Shown: one piece after another, positions 34,055 to 47,320 of the stretch
How the letters are laid out: every line of letters begins with the position of its first letter
Numbering within the stretch: position 1 is the first letter of the stretch
Assembly (NCBI GenBank): GCA_047967505.1
Contig: CM106539.1
DNA from: Dipteris shenzhenensis
Taxonomy: Eukaryota > Polypodiophyta > Polypodiopsida > Gleicheniales
Direction: 5' to 3' (one strand)
DNA length: 64,000 bases
Position numbers and translations under genes: made by a program
Notes under the pieces: generated by a model
What the model saw: the letters and a program-made list of their open reading frames with translations, nothing else
Databases searched by the model: none
What the model was told of the DNA's origin: nothing

Positions 34055-34252
34055 ATTGCAATGATAAAAAATTGAATCCAACAAGGTATTGAAATATGTG
34101 CACTAGCTATGTGTCACTAGCAAAATGTGGCATCTAGAGGGGCCCAAAACCCCTAAAAATGACTGCTTTTGTTGTAATCTATGGATCTACATGTTAAGTA
34201 GGGGAAGGGGTATCTCAACATCAAACACTACCATCAGGATTCTATGTGCATC

Positions 34253-34422
34253 TGTGGGGGTTAAAGGTCATTGTGCCTTAACCCCGGTTATGTACAATAC
34301 TCAAACACATATATAAATGAATGAAAAAGAAGATTAGGGTGGTTCTGCACCCACCAAACTTATGTGGCTCTCTGTCTCTCTCTCTCCTTCTTCCGTTATT
34401 GCTTCCGTTGAGAGCACTCTCA
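34253..34422 (+). repeat. 5' LTR of the young Copia element
   Basis: Starts TGTGGGGGTTAAAGG, ends GAGAGCACTCTCA; 170 bp. Very short for a Copia LTR. Ends with CT repeats and a TTGCTTCCG stretch before the primer site. Confidence 0.95.
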
Positions 34423-35848
34423 ACTGGTATCAGAGCCTGGGTGATCTAGCTGAGCGTGCGTGAATGCTTTGAAGCTCAGCAGCTCTGTGGGAGGAAGGAG
34501 AAGCTCTGTGGGAAGCTTTGTGGGCGACTTTACTTGCATCCGAGTGTGCGGAGACCTTGAAGGAACCTTTGGAAAAGTCACTTTGGCATTGCGAAGTGGT
34601 TTTGAGAGCCTGTTAAGAGCTTTCAAAGAAAAAGTCGTTTTTTGAGCTTTTCCCTGTTCCGTTCGATGACAGAGACTCCGTATTGACTTGTAGAGGCAAC
34701 TATTGGTTGCTTTTGGTGTCCACATTACTTCAGGAGCTTGGAAACACCTTCATTCTTGAATCTGGGATCATTTCATTGGATTTCTGACTCACTGTGTCAG
34801 TTCCTGCGTTTTTTGCCCGGGTGTTGGAACTCAAGTTTGGAGCAACCATTTGCAGATCTGTCAGTTTCGGTGGACTCAGGAGGTCCTAAAACTTCTATGT
34901 TGCTCATCATTTGCACTCCGGTGGAGTTTACAGATAGCTCTGTTTCCAAAAACGTTTTTCAGTCCGTGTGTTGGACCCAGTGATTGAGGCCACGGTTTCC
35001 AAACCGTCTGTCCCATTGCGTTCCGGACGCCCAAAAACCCCTACCTGTCAGTTCTTGCGTGATTCGGTGGAGGATTTTCAGAGTTATAAATCTCTGTGTA
35101 TTCGATTTCGTCTCTCTGTTATGCATTTTTCATACTAAGGTTTTGAAACCTTAGATTTATGCCACATGGCAGTGGATAAGTATTGACTCCCATTTCTCAC
35201 TCATCGGTTGGGATTTTAGAGTTCTGGCAGAAGAGAGATATTTGCAGATTTTCTTGCTGAGTCCAATTATGCGATGGCGCCCATGTTTTGAAGCATCTCA
35301 GGTCCTATTTTCAGTAGCGCTCATTACCGTGGGACTATGATTTCTTGAGCATACCTTATGCAGATCACTCTGGTTGCAGTTTGAGCAGTGTGCGCTCATT
35401 CGTGGTGTGCATTGGGTTGCAGTGGATGATTTATAGGCCATTTGGATGCATTGCGGTCCTTGTTGGATGCGCTGATAGGCCCAAATTGCCTTGTGGGATG
35501 CTATTTTTATGGACGCTTTGCACATGGATGCTATTTTATGCTGAGGGACAGCTTTGACACATTGCAGGTGACGCATTGATAGTGCTATGCTCTCTTGGAT
35601 GAGACATTATTGATGCATATGCCAGTGGACAGTGTTTATGCTTGAGTCATTTGGCACTTATTGGCATTTTCTTTTGGGCCAGATTTGCTCATATGGATGC
35701 ATAGTATATGCACATGAGTCAGATGCTTTGAGTTTTGAGTTTTGGTGATATTTCACTCTATTGTGGCATACACATTTGGGTGCACCTAGTATTTGGTGTG
35801 ATTCTCTCTTGCAGGCACTAGCATTTGGGATTTTGTTTCATTTGTATC
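34423..35848 (+). other. Leader of the young Copia element
   Basis: About 1.4 kb between LTR and gag-pol, holding the Met-tRNA primer site at 34425-34436. No long ORF; short frames only. The length is large for a Copia leader and packaging signals probably lie here, but none can be identified by eye. Confidence 0.7.
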
Positions 35849-38800
35849 ATGGCATCCTCTTCCATGTCTGAAAAGGAGTTTTTCAGCATTAAAAAGTTTG
35901 ATGGGACAAACTTTTCTTTGTGGAAAGAACAAATAAGAGATGTGCTTATTCAAAAGAAGCAGATTAAACCCTTGGCAGGTATTGAAGCTAAGCCTGCGGA
36001 TATGTCTGAGGATGATTGGAATGAGTTGGATGCATTAGCAAAGTCTACTATTAGACTTCATCTTGCAGAGTCAGTTTATTTCACAGTAGTAAATGAGCAG
36101 ACTACGGAAGATTTGTGGAAGAAACTGTGTGCCACTTATGAGAAGGAAACTGCCTCTAATAAAGTTTACCTCATGAAGAGGTTGTTTGAGCTACAGATGA
36201 AGGAAGGGGTCTCCATTGCTTCTCATTTGAATGAATTCAATATTATTTTCAGCCAGCTTCAGGCTCAGAAAATGAATTTTGATGCGGAGACTAAGGCAAT
36301 ATTTCTCTTATGTTCATTGCCATCCTCATGGGATACCTTCCGTACAGCTGTCAGTAACTCTGCACCTGGTGGAGTACTGAAATTTGATGATGTTGTGGGT
36401 AGCTTGTTGGCCGAGGAGATTAGACGAAAGTCTATGGATGGCAACAAGCAGGATGCAGCCTTAAATGTGCAAAGGGGCAGATCACAGTTCAAGGGGAAGT
36501 CCCAAGAAAGAGGGAAGTCTCGTAGCAAATCCAAGGCACGGAACATTGAGTGTTACCATTGTGGCAAGAAGGGCCATATGAAAAAGGATTGCTACAAGCT
36601 GAAAAGAGAGCAAAAGGATAAGAAAAAGAATGCAAATTGGGGTGCAAATCAAAAGGAAGAGAGTCCAAGGGAGGACAAAGGAAAAGTGAAGATCGAGGAG
36701 ATCAATGCAGTCACACATGATAGTGACAATGATGTTCTCTTCATGTCTAGTTTATCTGCAGAGTTGCTTACCACTTCAGATGACGCATATTCCCAGGATT
36801 GGATTTTGGATTCTGGTGCTTCATTCCATGTTACTCCCCATAGGGAATGGTTCTCCACTTATGACAGTGGAAAGACAGGTTGTGTGCATCTTGGAAATGA
36901 CTATGCATGTGACATAGTGGGAGCAGGTGACATAAAGTTTTCTTTTGCAAATGGGTCTGCATTTGTTTTGAAACATGTGAGACATGTGCCTAAGCTGACC
37001 AAGAGTCTTATTTCAGTGGGTCAGCTAGATGATGCTGGTTTTCACACCACTTTTGGCTTTCAAAGTTGGAAAATTCAAAAGGGCTCTATGCTTTTGGCCA
37101 GGGGTGCCAAGTGTGGGACTTTGTATCCCTTACATGTATCAGGGGTATTTGATCATGTTGTTGCAATAACCGAGCAGCCAAGCACTTCTTTGTGGCATTG
37201 CAGGTTGGGGCACATGAGCCAGAATGGAATGAAACTCTTATGTCGTTTGGGTTATGTACCGCATTTGAGTTTCTCTGATTTTGAATTTTGTGAGCATTGT
37301 CTCTATGGGAAGCAGACTAAATCAGCCCATAAAAGAAGGGGAAAGAAAGAGTTTGAAAAGCTTGATTTGGTCCATTCAGACGTATGTGGTCCCATGCCTA
37401 CACGGTCATTAGGCGGGGCTGAATACTATGTGACATTCATTGATGATGCAACTAGGAAAGTGTGGGCTTATGCTATAGCTCGGAAGAGTGATGTGTTCCA
37501 GGTATTTCAGAAATGGCTGGCCTTGGTTGAGAATCAGTCAGGTAGAATGCTTAAATGCCTACGGACTGACAATGGTGGAGAGTATCTCTCTCATGACTTT
37601 CAGCATTTCTGTGATACACGTGGGATTAAGAGGGAGCTCACATCCCCTCGTACTCCAGAGCAAAATCCAGTTGCAGAAAAGATGAACCGTACCATTCAAG
37701 AAAGGTTGCAATGCATGCTTTCCAATGCAAGTCTTTTTGGTGGTTTTTGGGCTGAGGCAATGAAGACTGCAGTGCATGTGATCAATAGATCACCTAGTAA
37801 GAGTTTGGATGGTGGTATTCCTGAAGAGGCATGGAGTGGCAAGAAGCCCTCTTACTCTCATTTGCATATATTTGGGTGTGAGGCATATGCACATGTGCCA
37901 AAAGAGCTTCGAAAGAAGCTAGATCCTAAGTCTAGGAAATGCATCTTTCTGGGTTATGGTGAAAGTGGAGAGATGGGCTATCGTCTCTGGGATCCAGAAG
38001 CAAAGAAGATCATACGCAGCCATGATGTGGTCTTCAATGAGAAGAAGATGCATAAGACACCCATGAGGGATGTGGAAATGAGGAGAATCACTTTCCAGGA
38101 TGTGAATCCACCTGCATATGTTGATAGACAGCAAGCTGTCCATGCACCAAATGTGCAAGAAATGGTGCCACCAAGTACTCCCATAGGTATACAATCAAGG
38201 GTAGATGATGGATCATCTATTGGTGGAAATGATGAGCCAAATTTGGCTGATATGCAGGTGGGACAGCAAGCTGAAATGCCATTGAGAAGATCATCTAGAG
38301 TGTCTAGACCGCCTGATAGGTTTGTTCCAGGGGTAGACTCTGTGATGCTTACTGATTGCGGGGAGCCTTCTTGCTACAAAGAGGCTATGATGCGTGAGGA
38401 TCAACGCAAGTGGGAGTATGCTATGCAATCAGAGATGAGTTCACTTATGAAGAATAAGACTTGGGACTTGGTTTCTTTGCCACATGGAAAGAGAGCATTG
38501 CCATGTAAATGGGTCTACAAAATGAAGGTCACAGGTGATGATGTTCCTAGGTACAAGGCCCGTTTGGTTGCTAAAGGGTTCAAGCAAGAGAAGGGTGTGG
38601 ACTTTGATGAGATATTCTCTCCAGTTGTGAAGATGACCACACTTAGATGCATGCTTGGACTAGTGGCAATAGAGGATATGGAGCTTATGCAAATGGATGT
38701 CAAGACAGCTTTCTTGCATTGGGATTTGCATGAGGAAATTTACATGGTGCAGCCGGAAGGCTTTGAAGAAAAGGGCAAAGAGCATTTAGTTTGCAAGCTG

Positions 38801-39913
38801 AAAAAGAGTCTCTATGGTCTTAAGCAAGCACCTAGAGAATGGTATCAGAAGTTTGATGCTTTCATTCGGTCCCAGGGTTTTAGAAGGATTGAAATTGATC
38901 ACTGCCTCTACACTAAAAGGGCTAAGGATAATAGCCTGATAATCTTGGCACTATATGTGGATGATATGCTATTGGCTAGCAAGAATACTTATGAGCTAGA
39001 TGCATTAAAGGCCAAGTTGCATGAGGCCTTTGATATGAAGGATTTGGGATTTGCAGGTTATATTCTTGGTATGCGCATCACGCATGATCGGAGTAGGAAA
39101 CTCCTTTGGCTTTCACAAAAAGAGTATGTTACAAAAGTATTACAGCGTTTCAATATGGAGGGGGGGAAGGCAGTGAGTACTCCATTGCCTCCATATGTGA
39201 AACTGAGTCATACAGATAGTCCCAAATCAGATGAGGAAAGGGCCATGATGGCCAAGGTTCCTTATGCATCAGCAATTGGGAGTCTTATGTATGCTATGAT
39301 AGCTACTAGACCAGACATTGCATTTGTAGTGGGAGTTGTTAGCTGATATATGGCTAATCCAGGAAAGATGCATTGGGAAGCAGTTAAGTGCATCATGAGG
39401 TACATGAAGGGTACCAAGGAGATGTGCATTTGCTTTGGTAAAGGAGACATGCGTGTACTTGGGTACACAGATTCAGACTATGCAGGGCATGTGGATAGTA
39501 GGAGATCCACTTCTGGTTATGTGTTCACCTTTGCAGGTGGTGCAGTGTCGTGGATGTCTCGCGCACAGAAGTGCGTTGCTTTGTCTACCACAGAGGCTGA
39601 GTATGTTGCAGCCACAGAGGGTTGCAAGGAGGCTATATGGCTTGATCGGCTAGTGGGAGATTTGGGGATTCATACAGGTGTACCGACATTGCATAGTGAT
39701 TCCATGAGTGCTATTCAGCTAGCACGGAATCCGGTCTTTCATGCAAAGACCAAACACATTGAGGTCAGGTACCATTTCATCAGGGAGGTACTTGAGGACA
39801 AGCGCATAGAGCTTGTCAAGGTTCATACAGATGATAACCCTACAGATATGCTGACGAAGAGTCTACCTAGTCAGCGGTTTGAGTATTGTCATGTATTGAT
39901 GGGCATTGGATAG
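35849..39913 (+). pseudogene. Copia gag-pol polyprotein with one in-frame stop
   Basis: I prefer the Met at 35849 (MASSSMSEKEFF). Domains in order: UBN2-type gag (36.0-36.45 kb), zinc knuckle CYHCGKKGHMKKDC (about 36551-36592), aspartic protease DSGASFH (about 36809), GAG-pre-integrase WHCRLGHMS, integrase with acidic residues in HSDVCGP, TDNGGE and AEKMNRT, reverse transcriptase with YVDDML (about 38955), and RNase H with DSDYAG, STTEAEY and the KTKHIEVRYHFIRE end. The TGA at 39344-39346 lies just before RNase H; the frame is otherwise open to the TAG at 39911-39913. This TGA would give a polyprotein without RNase H. Other domains look intact. Confidence 0.95.
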
Positions 39914-39966
39914 TATGCTCACTAGTTATTCTCCCTTAAAGGCACATTGTCCTTTAAGTGGGAGGT

Positions 39967-40136
39967 TGTGGGGGTTAAAGGTCATTGTGCCTTAACCCCG
40001 GTTATGTACAATACTCAAACACATATATAAATGAATGAAAAAGAAGATTAGGGTGGTTCTGCACCCACCAAACTTGTGTGGCTCTCTGTCTCTCTCTCTC
40101 CTTCTTCCGTTATTGCTTCCGTTGAGAGCACTCTCA
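39967..40136 (+). repeat. 3' LTR of the young Copia element
   Basis: 170 bp, one transition from the 5' LTR, preceded by the purine tract ending at 39966 and followed by the GCATC target duplication. Confidence 0.95.
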
Positions 40137-40689
40137 GCATCTTCGAGCAATATTACAATGGACAAAAAATAAAAAAGAACAACTTGGACTTTGTGATGGT
40201 TCAAGGTTGTTGTCAATGATCTTCTCCCCAATCTTTGGTCTCTTGTCCATTCTCTTGTTGCACCATATGATGTGATTTTTATGGATCCAACATGCAGCTA
40301 TCATACTTCTTTGAGCCCCTTCACTAGTCTACATACTCTTCTCATCCTATATTTTGTCTTAAATGACAAAATCATCTAAATAATCACTAAAAACATCATT
40401 GGTCACATTGCAAAATGTACCCACAATGTTCATCAACCAAATGGCATCAATGTCCATTCAAAACTGCCATAATCTATTCTAACACATCACAAAATTTTAA
40501 GAGATGATTTGCAGGGCCTGGTAAGAAATTTGATATTTTGGCATTCTCGTACTCTTGAATATTCAAGAAAGTGATCAAATATCACTAACTCCATATCTAT
40601 TTTCCCTATCAAGCCACTAAAATGCTCCTTTTAAGGCTTAAAACACCATAAAGAGACCTTAAAACACAATCTTCTAAGGATATTCTTTT

Positions 40690-42160
40690 TCTTCTAATAA
40701 TCAAGAGTGCATATTCACTCAGTCAATGCATGGACAGAAAGTGCATCCTCATTTCTCATAAGATATTGTGAAAAGCCCACACAATTGTGATTGGGTGATA
40801 CTCGAAATAATGACGGTGATACTCGAAATAATGACCACCCTTACCCACTCGATGTTTTTAAAGTTCTCAAGTACAATCCTTATCGCAAAATCTTTGATAC
40901 TCTAGAAGCATTCTTTCCTCCACCTAGAATATCACATCTTATAGCATTGTGCTCCAATATGGTTTCTTCTTCACAGATGACATCTCCATATTCATCTAGA
41001 TGTGCAATAAGCACCGATTTAGAAGCAAAGCAAGAAAGAAGCAGTTCACTCAATAGGCGAGAAGGACCAAATGAGAATTATGGGTTTACATCATATTAAT
41101 TTGTGATGTGATGGAAAATCTATTCCCAAAATGCAATTACAACATCCCATCCTTATTTCTCTAATCCAATGAGTGTAATTACATTTTGTTGGTACTAGGC
41201 TACTGCCATAGCTTTTCTACATTTTCAAAAGCACGCAGAGATCTTGCATAATATCATGCTATAGAATGTGCAAAGGCAAAAGAAGAGTGCATCAACTTGC
41301 AATAGTGTTTAGCTTAGTGTGAGTCTGAGACTGCCAATCTAGAGAAGAAGAATATCTAGATTCCAAGGCTAAAATTGACAAGACTGGAAACCAAACAAAG
41401 GGACAGGAAGTTGAGAAAGCTCAAAACATTAAGGCCTGATTCAATTGGGATGAAGAAAACAATCCAAACAATCAAGTAAAACAAGTTTTATGTCAATCAA
41501 GATTTATTAATTATAATTTAATTGATTAAAGATGAGATTTTAGTATTGTTTCTAGGCATGTGACGCAACCAAACAAAGAAAACAGATCCCAATTTAAATT
41601 CTACAAACACTTCAAGCATTGGTTAGTTTAGCATTGGAGAAGGATATTGCAAGGAAAAAATTCAAGGTGGTCAGTAGGCACATAGTCCAAAAGTATTGTC
41701 GATAATACTTCAGTTTTAGTAGGTGAAATGTAGGTGGTGTAAATGAAAAAGGATATAACACCTTGCAAAAGTGCCTTTATAAAAAACTGGTAGGAAAGAA
41801 GCTCAAAGGGACTCTTCTTTCAAATCTTGCAATTTTATGGTTCTTCCATGATAGATCCAATGTAGAGATCTATGAATATATTGGAGCACCTTTCCATATT
41901 GTGGGTGTTCACATAATGGGAAGTTTGGCATTATTGAATATAATGAACTAAAGAATATCTTCCTTGACTTGGAGTAACTCCAAAGAAAAATGGTAGAGTT
42001 TTATATCACAACATTTGTGGAGATAGAAGGTGTGCTAAAATTCATAATCAAGCTTGATGAATCTGAGTTCATCAAAGACAAAAAGTTGGAAAAGGTCACA
42101 ATCACCTTGATGAACATTGCTCTTGATACATATTTGGAAGAGTATGATTCAAGGTACTTT
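40690..42160 (+). pseudogene. R7 array gene copy, broken
   Basis: Contains the EAFFPPPRISHLIALC block (about 40905-40955), a deletion within the YFSNP block near 41170, and the 3' exons (LKFIIKLDESEFIKDKKLEK near 42035-42090). Numerous stops. Confidence 0.45.
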
Positions 42161-42949
42161 AGTGTATGGTGCCATGTATATATATATATATATATAATTA
42201 CATATCAAAAATTAAATCCAACAAGGTATTGAAATATGTACACTAGCTATGTGTCACTAGCAATATGTGGCATCTAGAGCAGCCCAAAAGCCCCAAAAAT
42301 GCCTTTTTTTGTTATAACTTATGGATCTACATGTTAAGTAGGGGAAGGGGTATCTCAACATAAAACACTCCCATCAAGATGTTAAGTGCATCTTCAAGCA
42401 ATATTACAATACACAAAAAAGGAAAAAGAACAACTTGGACTTTGTGAAGGTTTAAGGTTGATATCAACGATCTTCTCCCCAATCTTTGGCCTCTTGTCCA
42501 TTCTCTTGTTGCACTATATGACGTGCTTTTTATGGATCTAACATGCAGCAATCATACTTCTTTGAGCCCTTCACTAGTCTATGTACTCTTCTCATCCTAT
42601 CGTTTATCTTAAATGACGAAATCATCTAAATAATCACTAAAAATATCATTGTTCACATTGCAAAATGTACTCGCAATGTTCATCAACCAAATGGCATTAA
42701 TCTCCATTCAAAGCTGCCATAATTTGTTCTAACACATCAAAAAATTCAAGAGGTCATTTGCAAGGCCTTGTAAGAAATTGGATATTTTAGTATTTTCTTA
42801 CACTTGAATGTTTAAGAAAGTGATCAAATATCAGTAACTCCATATCTATTTGCCCTACCAAGCCACCAAAATGCTTCTTTTAAGGCCTAAAGCAACATAA
42901 AGAGACCTTAAAACACAATCTTCTAAGGATATTATTCTTCTTCTAATAA

Positions 42950-43811
42950 TTAGGAGTGCATATTCACTTAGTCACTGCGTTGACAAAAAGCATCCTTATT
43001 TCTCACAAGATACCACTAACAACCCACATAGTTGTGATCAGGTGATACTCAAAATAATGATTACCCTCACCTACTTGATCTTCCCAAAGTTCTCTAGTAC
43101 AATTCAGATCGTGAACTCTATGATACAATAGAAGCATTCTTTCCTCCACCTAGAATATCACATCTTATAGCATTATGCTGGACACATTGCTTCTTCTTCA
43201 CAAACATCTCCATATTGATCTAGATGCAAAATAAGCACCAGCTGAGAAGTGGAGCAAGAAATAAGTAGTTCACCTAGTAGGCGAGAAGGACCAAATGAGA
43301 ATTATGGGTTTACATCATATTGATTTGTGGTGTGGTGCAAAAATCTATCATGAAAATGCAATTATAGCTTCCCATCCTTATTTCTCTAATCCAACCAGTG
43401 TATTGCATTTAGTTGGTAATGGTGCACATGGATTACTAGGGTACTACCATAGCTTTTCTATATTTTCAAAATCATGGAGACATCTTGCACAATATCATGC
43501 TATAGAATGTGCAAGGGCAAAAGAAGAGTGCATTAGTTTAGAATAATCTTTAGCTGACTATGAGTCTGAAAATGCCAATCTAGAGAGTGACAAAAACAAC
43601 AAGATTGGGAATCATACAAAGGGAGAGGAAGCTGAGGAACCTTGAAACATTAAGGCCTGCAGGTGGGGGAAGAAAAGAATTCAAGCAATCAAATAAAGCA
43701 AGTTTTATATCAATCAAGATTTGTTAATTATAATTTGATTGATCAAAGATGAGATTTTAGTGACATTTCGACGCATGTAATATAGCCAAACAAAGAGAAC
43801 ATAGATCCCAA
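42950..43811 (+). pseudogene. R8 array gene copy, 5' part
   Basis: 43295-43546 is open and reads MRIMGLHHIDLWCGAKIY, then YFSNPTSVLHLVGNGAHGLL. The copy is cut at about 43812 by Copia integrase sequence. Its 3' part does not resume in register on the other side. Confidence 0.45.
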
Positions 43812-45936
43812 TAGGTGGACTACAAACACTATGACCATAGGTGGATGCTATTATTTTGTGATTTTCATTGATGATTAGAGTCACAAAGTTTGGGTGTATT
43901 TCATGAAGGCAAAATCTGAGGTGTTGTGCTATTTCCAAGAATTCAAAGCCATGGTTGAGAAGGAGATAGGTTTGCAAATAAAATGTCTCCGATCTGATAA
44001 TGGGGGAGAATATACCTCATATGCATTTTCAGATTTTCTAAAGTGGAATGGTATCATAAGGCATAAATCTTGCAGGTATACACCGCAACAAAATGGTGTA
44101 GTAGAGAGAAAGAATCAACATATTGCAGAAGTTGCTAGAGCTCTCATGAATGAGAAACAGATACCAAATGAGTTTTGGGGTGAGGCAGTGTCTACTGCCA
44201 TATATATTATCAATCACACACTAACTACAGCAGTACATAATGTCACACTAGAGGAGAGATATAGTGGCAAGAAGCCAGATCTATCACATTTGAAGGTTTT
44301 TGGTTGAATATGTTATGTGCATGTGCCAAATGAGCTTCGGACCAAGTTGGATGTAAAGGCTAAGAAATGTATTTTTTTGGGCTATTCATTGGAGCATAAG
44401 GGATACATATGCTATAACCCTGTCACATGCAATGTAAGGATCAACTGTGATGTGGTTTTTGATGAGCTTGCAAGTTGGTATGCATCACCTCCTACAATAG
44501 TTGATGATGGAAAACCTACAGAAAAATCCCATCGTTGAGACTATCACTATTTCAGGGGCTAGTGAGGCTAGCTCTAGCTCTTCCATTTTGCCATAGAGTG
44601 GTAGGCTAAGAAATTTAGCAAATAAGAATGAATCAGCCCATGCATATAGTCCAAGGAAGGGCAAGGAAAAGATTGTAGAACAGAGTGCACTTCACATGCA
44701 AGGGGAGATTCAAGTGACTTAGATAGGAGTTTGGATGAAGAACTTGGTATTCCTAAGATTACTACCCCTGATGTTAGGAGATCTACGATGGTGCAATATT
44801 CTATTGATAGGCTGACTTATGATGGTATGTGTGCCATACATTATGCTTATTTGGTCAAGGTTCTTGAGGTGCCTGAGCCTACAAAGTTTGAGGATGCCAT
44901 TGGCAATGTAGAATGGGAGGCCGCTATGGATACTGAGATGGATGCCTTGGATGATAATAAAACATGGGTACTTGTTGATTTGCCTTGGATAATAACAAGA
45001 CATGGGAATGGGAGACTGCTATGGATGTTGAGATGGATGCCTTGGATGACAACAAGACATGGGTACTTGTTGATTTGCCTATAGGGAAGAAGCCCATTGG
45101 TTGCAAATGGGTGTATAAGGTGAAAAGAAACTCAGATGGATGCATTAGCAAGTACAAGGCAAGACTTGCTGCAAAAGAATATGCACAAGAGTATGGCATT
45201 GACTATGAGGAGACTTTCAGTCTTGTTGCTAAGATGAGTATAGTGAGGTGTGTCATTGCTTTAATAGTGAGTGTAAAGGCTATTCTTTACATCAAATAGA
45301 TGTTAAAAATGCCTTCTTACATGGTGATTTGCATAAGGAAGTGTACATGGAGTAGCCACAAGGTTATGTACATCCACAGTATCCACAAAAGATATGCAAA
45401 TTGGTGAAGGCAATGTATGGCTTGAAGCAAGCACCTAGGCAATGGTTTGAAAAGATAAGTGGCTATCTTATTTCTATTGGATTTTAAATTTCATTGCCAA
45501 TCCCTCTCTATTTTTGAGGAAATCAGCCCATGGCATGATTGTCTTAGTACTTTTTGTGGATGATCTCATATTGATAGGTGATAGTATTAATAAGATCCGT
45601 GAGATCAAACAGCAACTTGGAAGTATGTTTGAGATAAAAGACTTGGGAGAGTTGTGCTATTTTCTTGGTATTGAGGTCATTAGTTCCATAGATGAAATAT
45701 GGCTTATGCAGAGGCAATATGCATTAGACATGTTGTCCAAATTCGGTATGATAGGTTGCAAACCCATCACCATGCCTTTAGAGGTGAATGGGAAGTTGAC
45801 ACAAGATGGGAGAGAGTTATTTTATGATGTTACTATGTACAAAAGCATTGTTGGGAGCTTGATTTACAAAACCATTATGAGGCTAGACCTGAGTTATGCA
45901 GTTAGTTTGGTTAGTCAGTTCATGCAAGCTCCACGA
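43812..45936 (+). pseudogene. Older Copia fragment: integrase and reverse transcriptase
   Basis: Starts inside integrase (GGCYYFVIFIDD, one stop), continues RSDNGGEYTSY, YTPQQNGVVERKN, then SHLKVFG with a stop at 44308. The RT part (44731-45942) has KPIGCKWVYKVKRNSDG, LFVDDLILIG and YFLGIEVIS, broken by stops and frameshifts. The frame runs on into QFMQAP before being cut at 45936 by the inner element. No LTR belongs to this fragment. Confidence 0.85.
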
Positions 45937-46200
45937 TGTTGAGATACACCATCGTATCTTACTAGATGGCGGGTGACATGTGGTTGATACACCATGCTAG
46001 TCTGAATTTCTTTTATCCATGTATGGTGTGGTAGGACTTATGGCTTAGACTTAGCTTATGACTTCCTTATGCCAGTTATAGTAGATGTAGGCTTTTATCA
46101 TGTTGGAGAGTAATGTGATTCAGTTTGTTGTTGTTGCTTCCACTACTTGCATACTCTATTCTCTCTCTCTTCTCACCTAGATCCCCCTCCCCCATTTACA
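45937..46200 (+). repeat. 5' LTR of the inner Copia element
   Basis: 264 bp, TGTTGAGATACACC to CCCATTTACA. Contains a CT-rich 3' end. It differs from the 3' LTR by several substitutions and indels, so it is older than the element at 34 kb. Confidence 0.9.
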
Positions 46201-46711
46201 TGGTATCAGAGCTTGTTGGTTGAGGAAGAGAGAAGAGCAAGGAAGCAGTACTTGGGAGAGCGACCTCTCCGTAGTGAGTTGAAAATCAATTTGGCTCGGA
46301 TTGAGATATCCTTTTAGGAGAAGGAAATATATACAGAGGTGCATTGTTGAAATGAGTTCCAATAGAAATTTCTACGGCCAGAATTTCGTTTCAGGCGCGT
46401 TTTTGGCTCCACAAGCATGCTATTTCGAGAAAGTGTGTTGGATGATAGGGTTCTTCGATACAAAGATGCATTTTTTAGGTGCACATAGGGTGCACAGAAT
46501 ACTGAGTTTGCATTCTTATGCATGGGTGTTCATACATTCACCATCGACACTTTCTATGGCTGTTGCATTGTGCAGAACACCAAAAACCTGTAAGTCTTGA
46601 TTCTTATGTACATCATTCTACATCTGTTGTTTTCCACGAACATACTGGTGGCTAGTGTAGGTGCAGGTACACAGTTTCGAAGCTCATTTGAGGCAAGATG
46701 TTAGATAATAT

Positions 46712-47320
46712 ATGGGTGAGAAATTGGACAAAATTAATTTTCAAGCATGGAAATTTTGGATATCTAACTTTCTGATGGGAAAGGGAGTATGGGACATTGT
46801 AACTAGAGCAGATGCAGAGCCATCTTTACCAGATCAAAATGCCATAGTTGTGCAAACAAAAGCATACAAAGAATGGCACGAAAAGACTAGGAAAATATTA
46901 CATTGGATCAGTATATGCATGTCAGATGCCATGATAGGTCACATGCAAGAATGCACTAGTGCAAAAGATGCTTGGGATGTTTTGGTTACCTTGTGTGGTA
47001 CTACTATGCATGCACATAAGCTGTAATTGAAGCAAGAATTACACAATGTTAAGAAAGGGAATCTTAGCATTAATGCTTATGCCTTGAAAATTAAGAATAT
47101 TGTTGATAAGCTTGGTTCAATTGGTGTGATAGTTGATGATGATGATATGACTTTGGTGTTATTGAACAGTCTTGGTCCAGAATACAAGCCATTTCAGACT
47201 TCTATAGATGTTCATGATACATTTCCATTGTTTAATGATTTTATTGTACTCTTGATTAGTGAGGAGATTTGCCTCGATAATGGCAGTTCATCTAATTAGT
47301 CTGATGAGCAGGCATTCTAA
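46712..47320 (+). pseudogene. gag of the inner Copia element
   Basis: UBN2-type gag starting MGEKLDKINFQAWKFWISNF, with KDAWDVLVTL, a TAA at 47024-47026, then in-frame continuation LKQELHNVKKGNLSINAYAL and LVLLNSLGPEYKPFQTSI. It ends at the internal deletion. No zinc knuckle survives. Confidence 0.85.

Larger units (their letters stand above)
26186..34252. repeat. Array repeat units R3 (tail), R4, R5, R6
   Basis: Unit starts (CTCTTGTTCATTCTCTTGTT-like phrase) lie near 26516, 29667 and 32598. (TA)n tracts are at about 26210-26232, 29376-29395, 32272-32300 and 34030-34055, each after a GTACTTCAGTGTATG(G/A)TGCCATG-like phrase. Units differ by 10-15% by eye and carry indels. The block is cut at 34252 by the young Copia element and resumes at 40137. 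Confidence 0.8.
34253..40136 (+). mobile_element. Young, nearly complete Copia LTR retrotransposon
   Basis: 5,884-bp element with 170-bp LTRs that differ at one base (A at 34362, G at 40076). A 5-bp target duplication GCATC is exact (34248-34252 and 40137-40141). The primer site TGGTATCAGAGC is at 34425-34436 and a purine tract AAGTGGGAGGT ends at 39966. One long gag-pol frame is interrupted only by a single TGA. It inserted into array unit R6 in the tail after the (TA)n. The near-identical LTRs mean a recent insertion. Confidence 0.97.
40137..43811. repeat. Array repeat units R6 (rest), R7, R8 (first part)
   Basis: Unit starts near 40240 and 42490 (period 2.25 kb); (TA)n at 42176-42196. The tail of R6 continues here after the Copia insertion. 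R8 is broken at about 43812 by older Copia sequence. Confidence 0.8.

Noticed and set aside
36265-39468. Minus-strand frames inside the young Copia element
   Set aside because: Shadows of the gag-pol frame without any domain.
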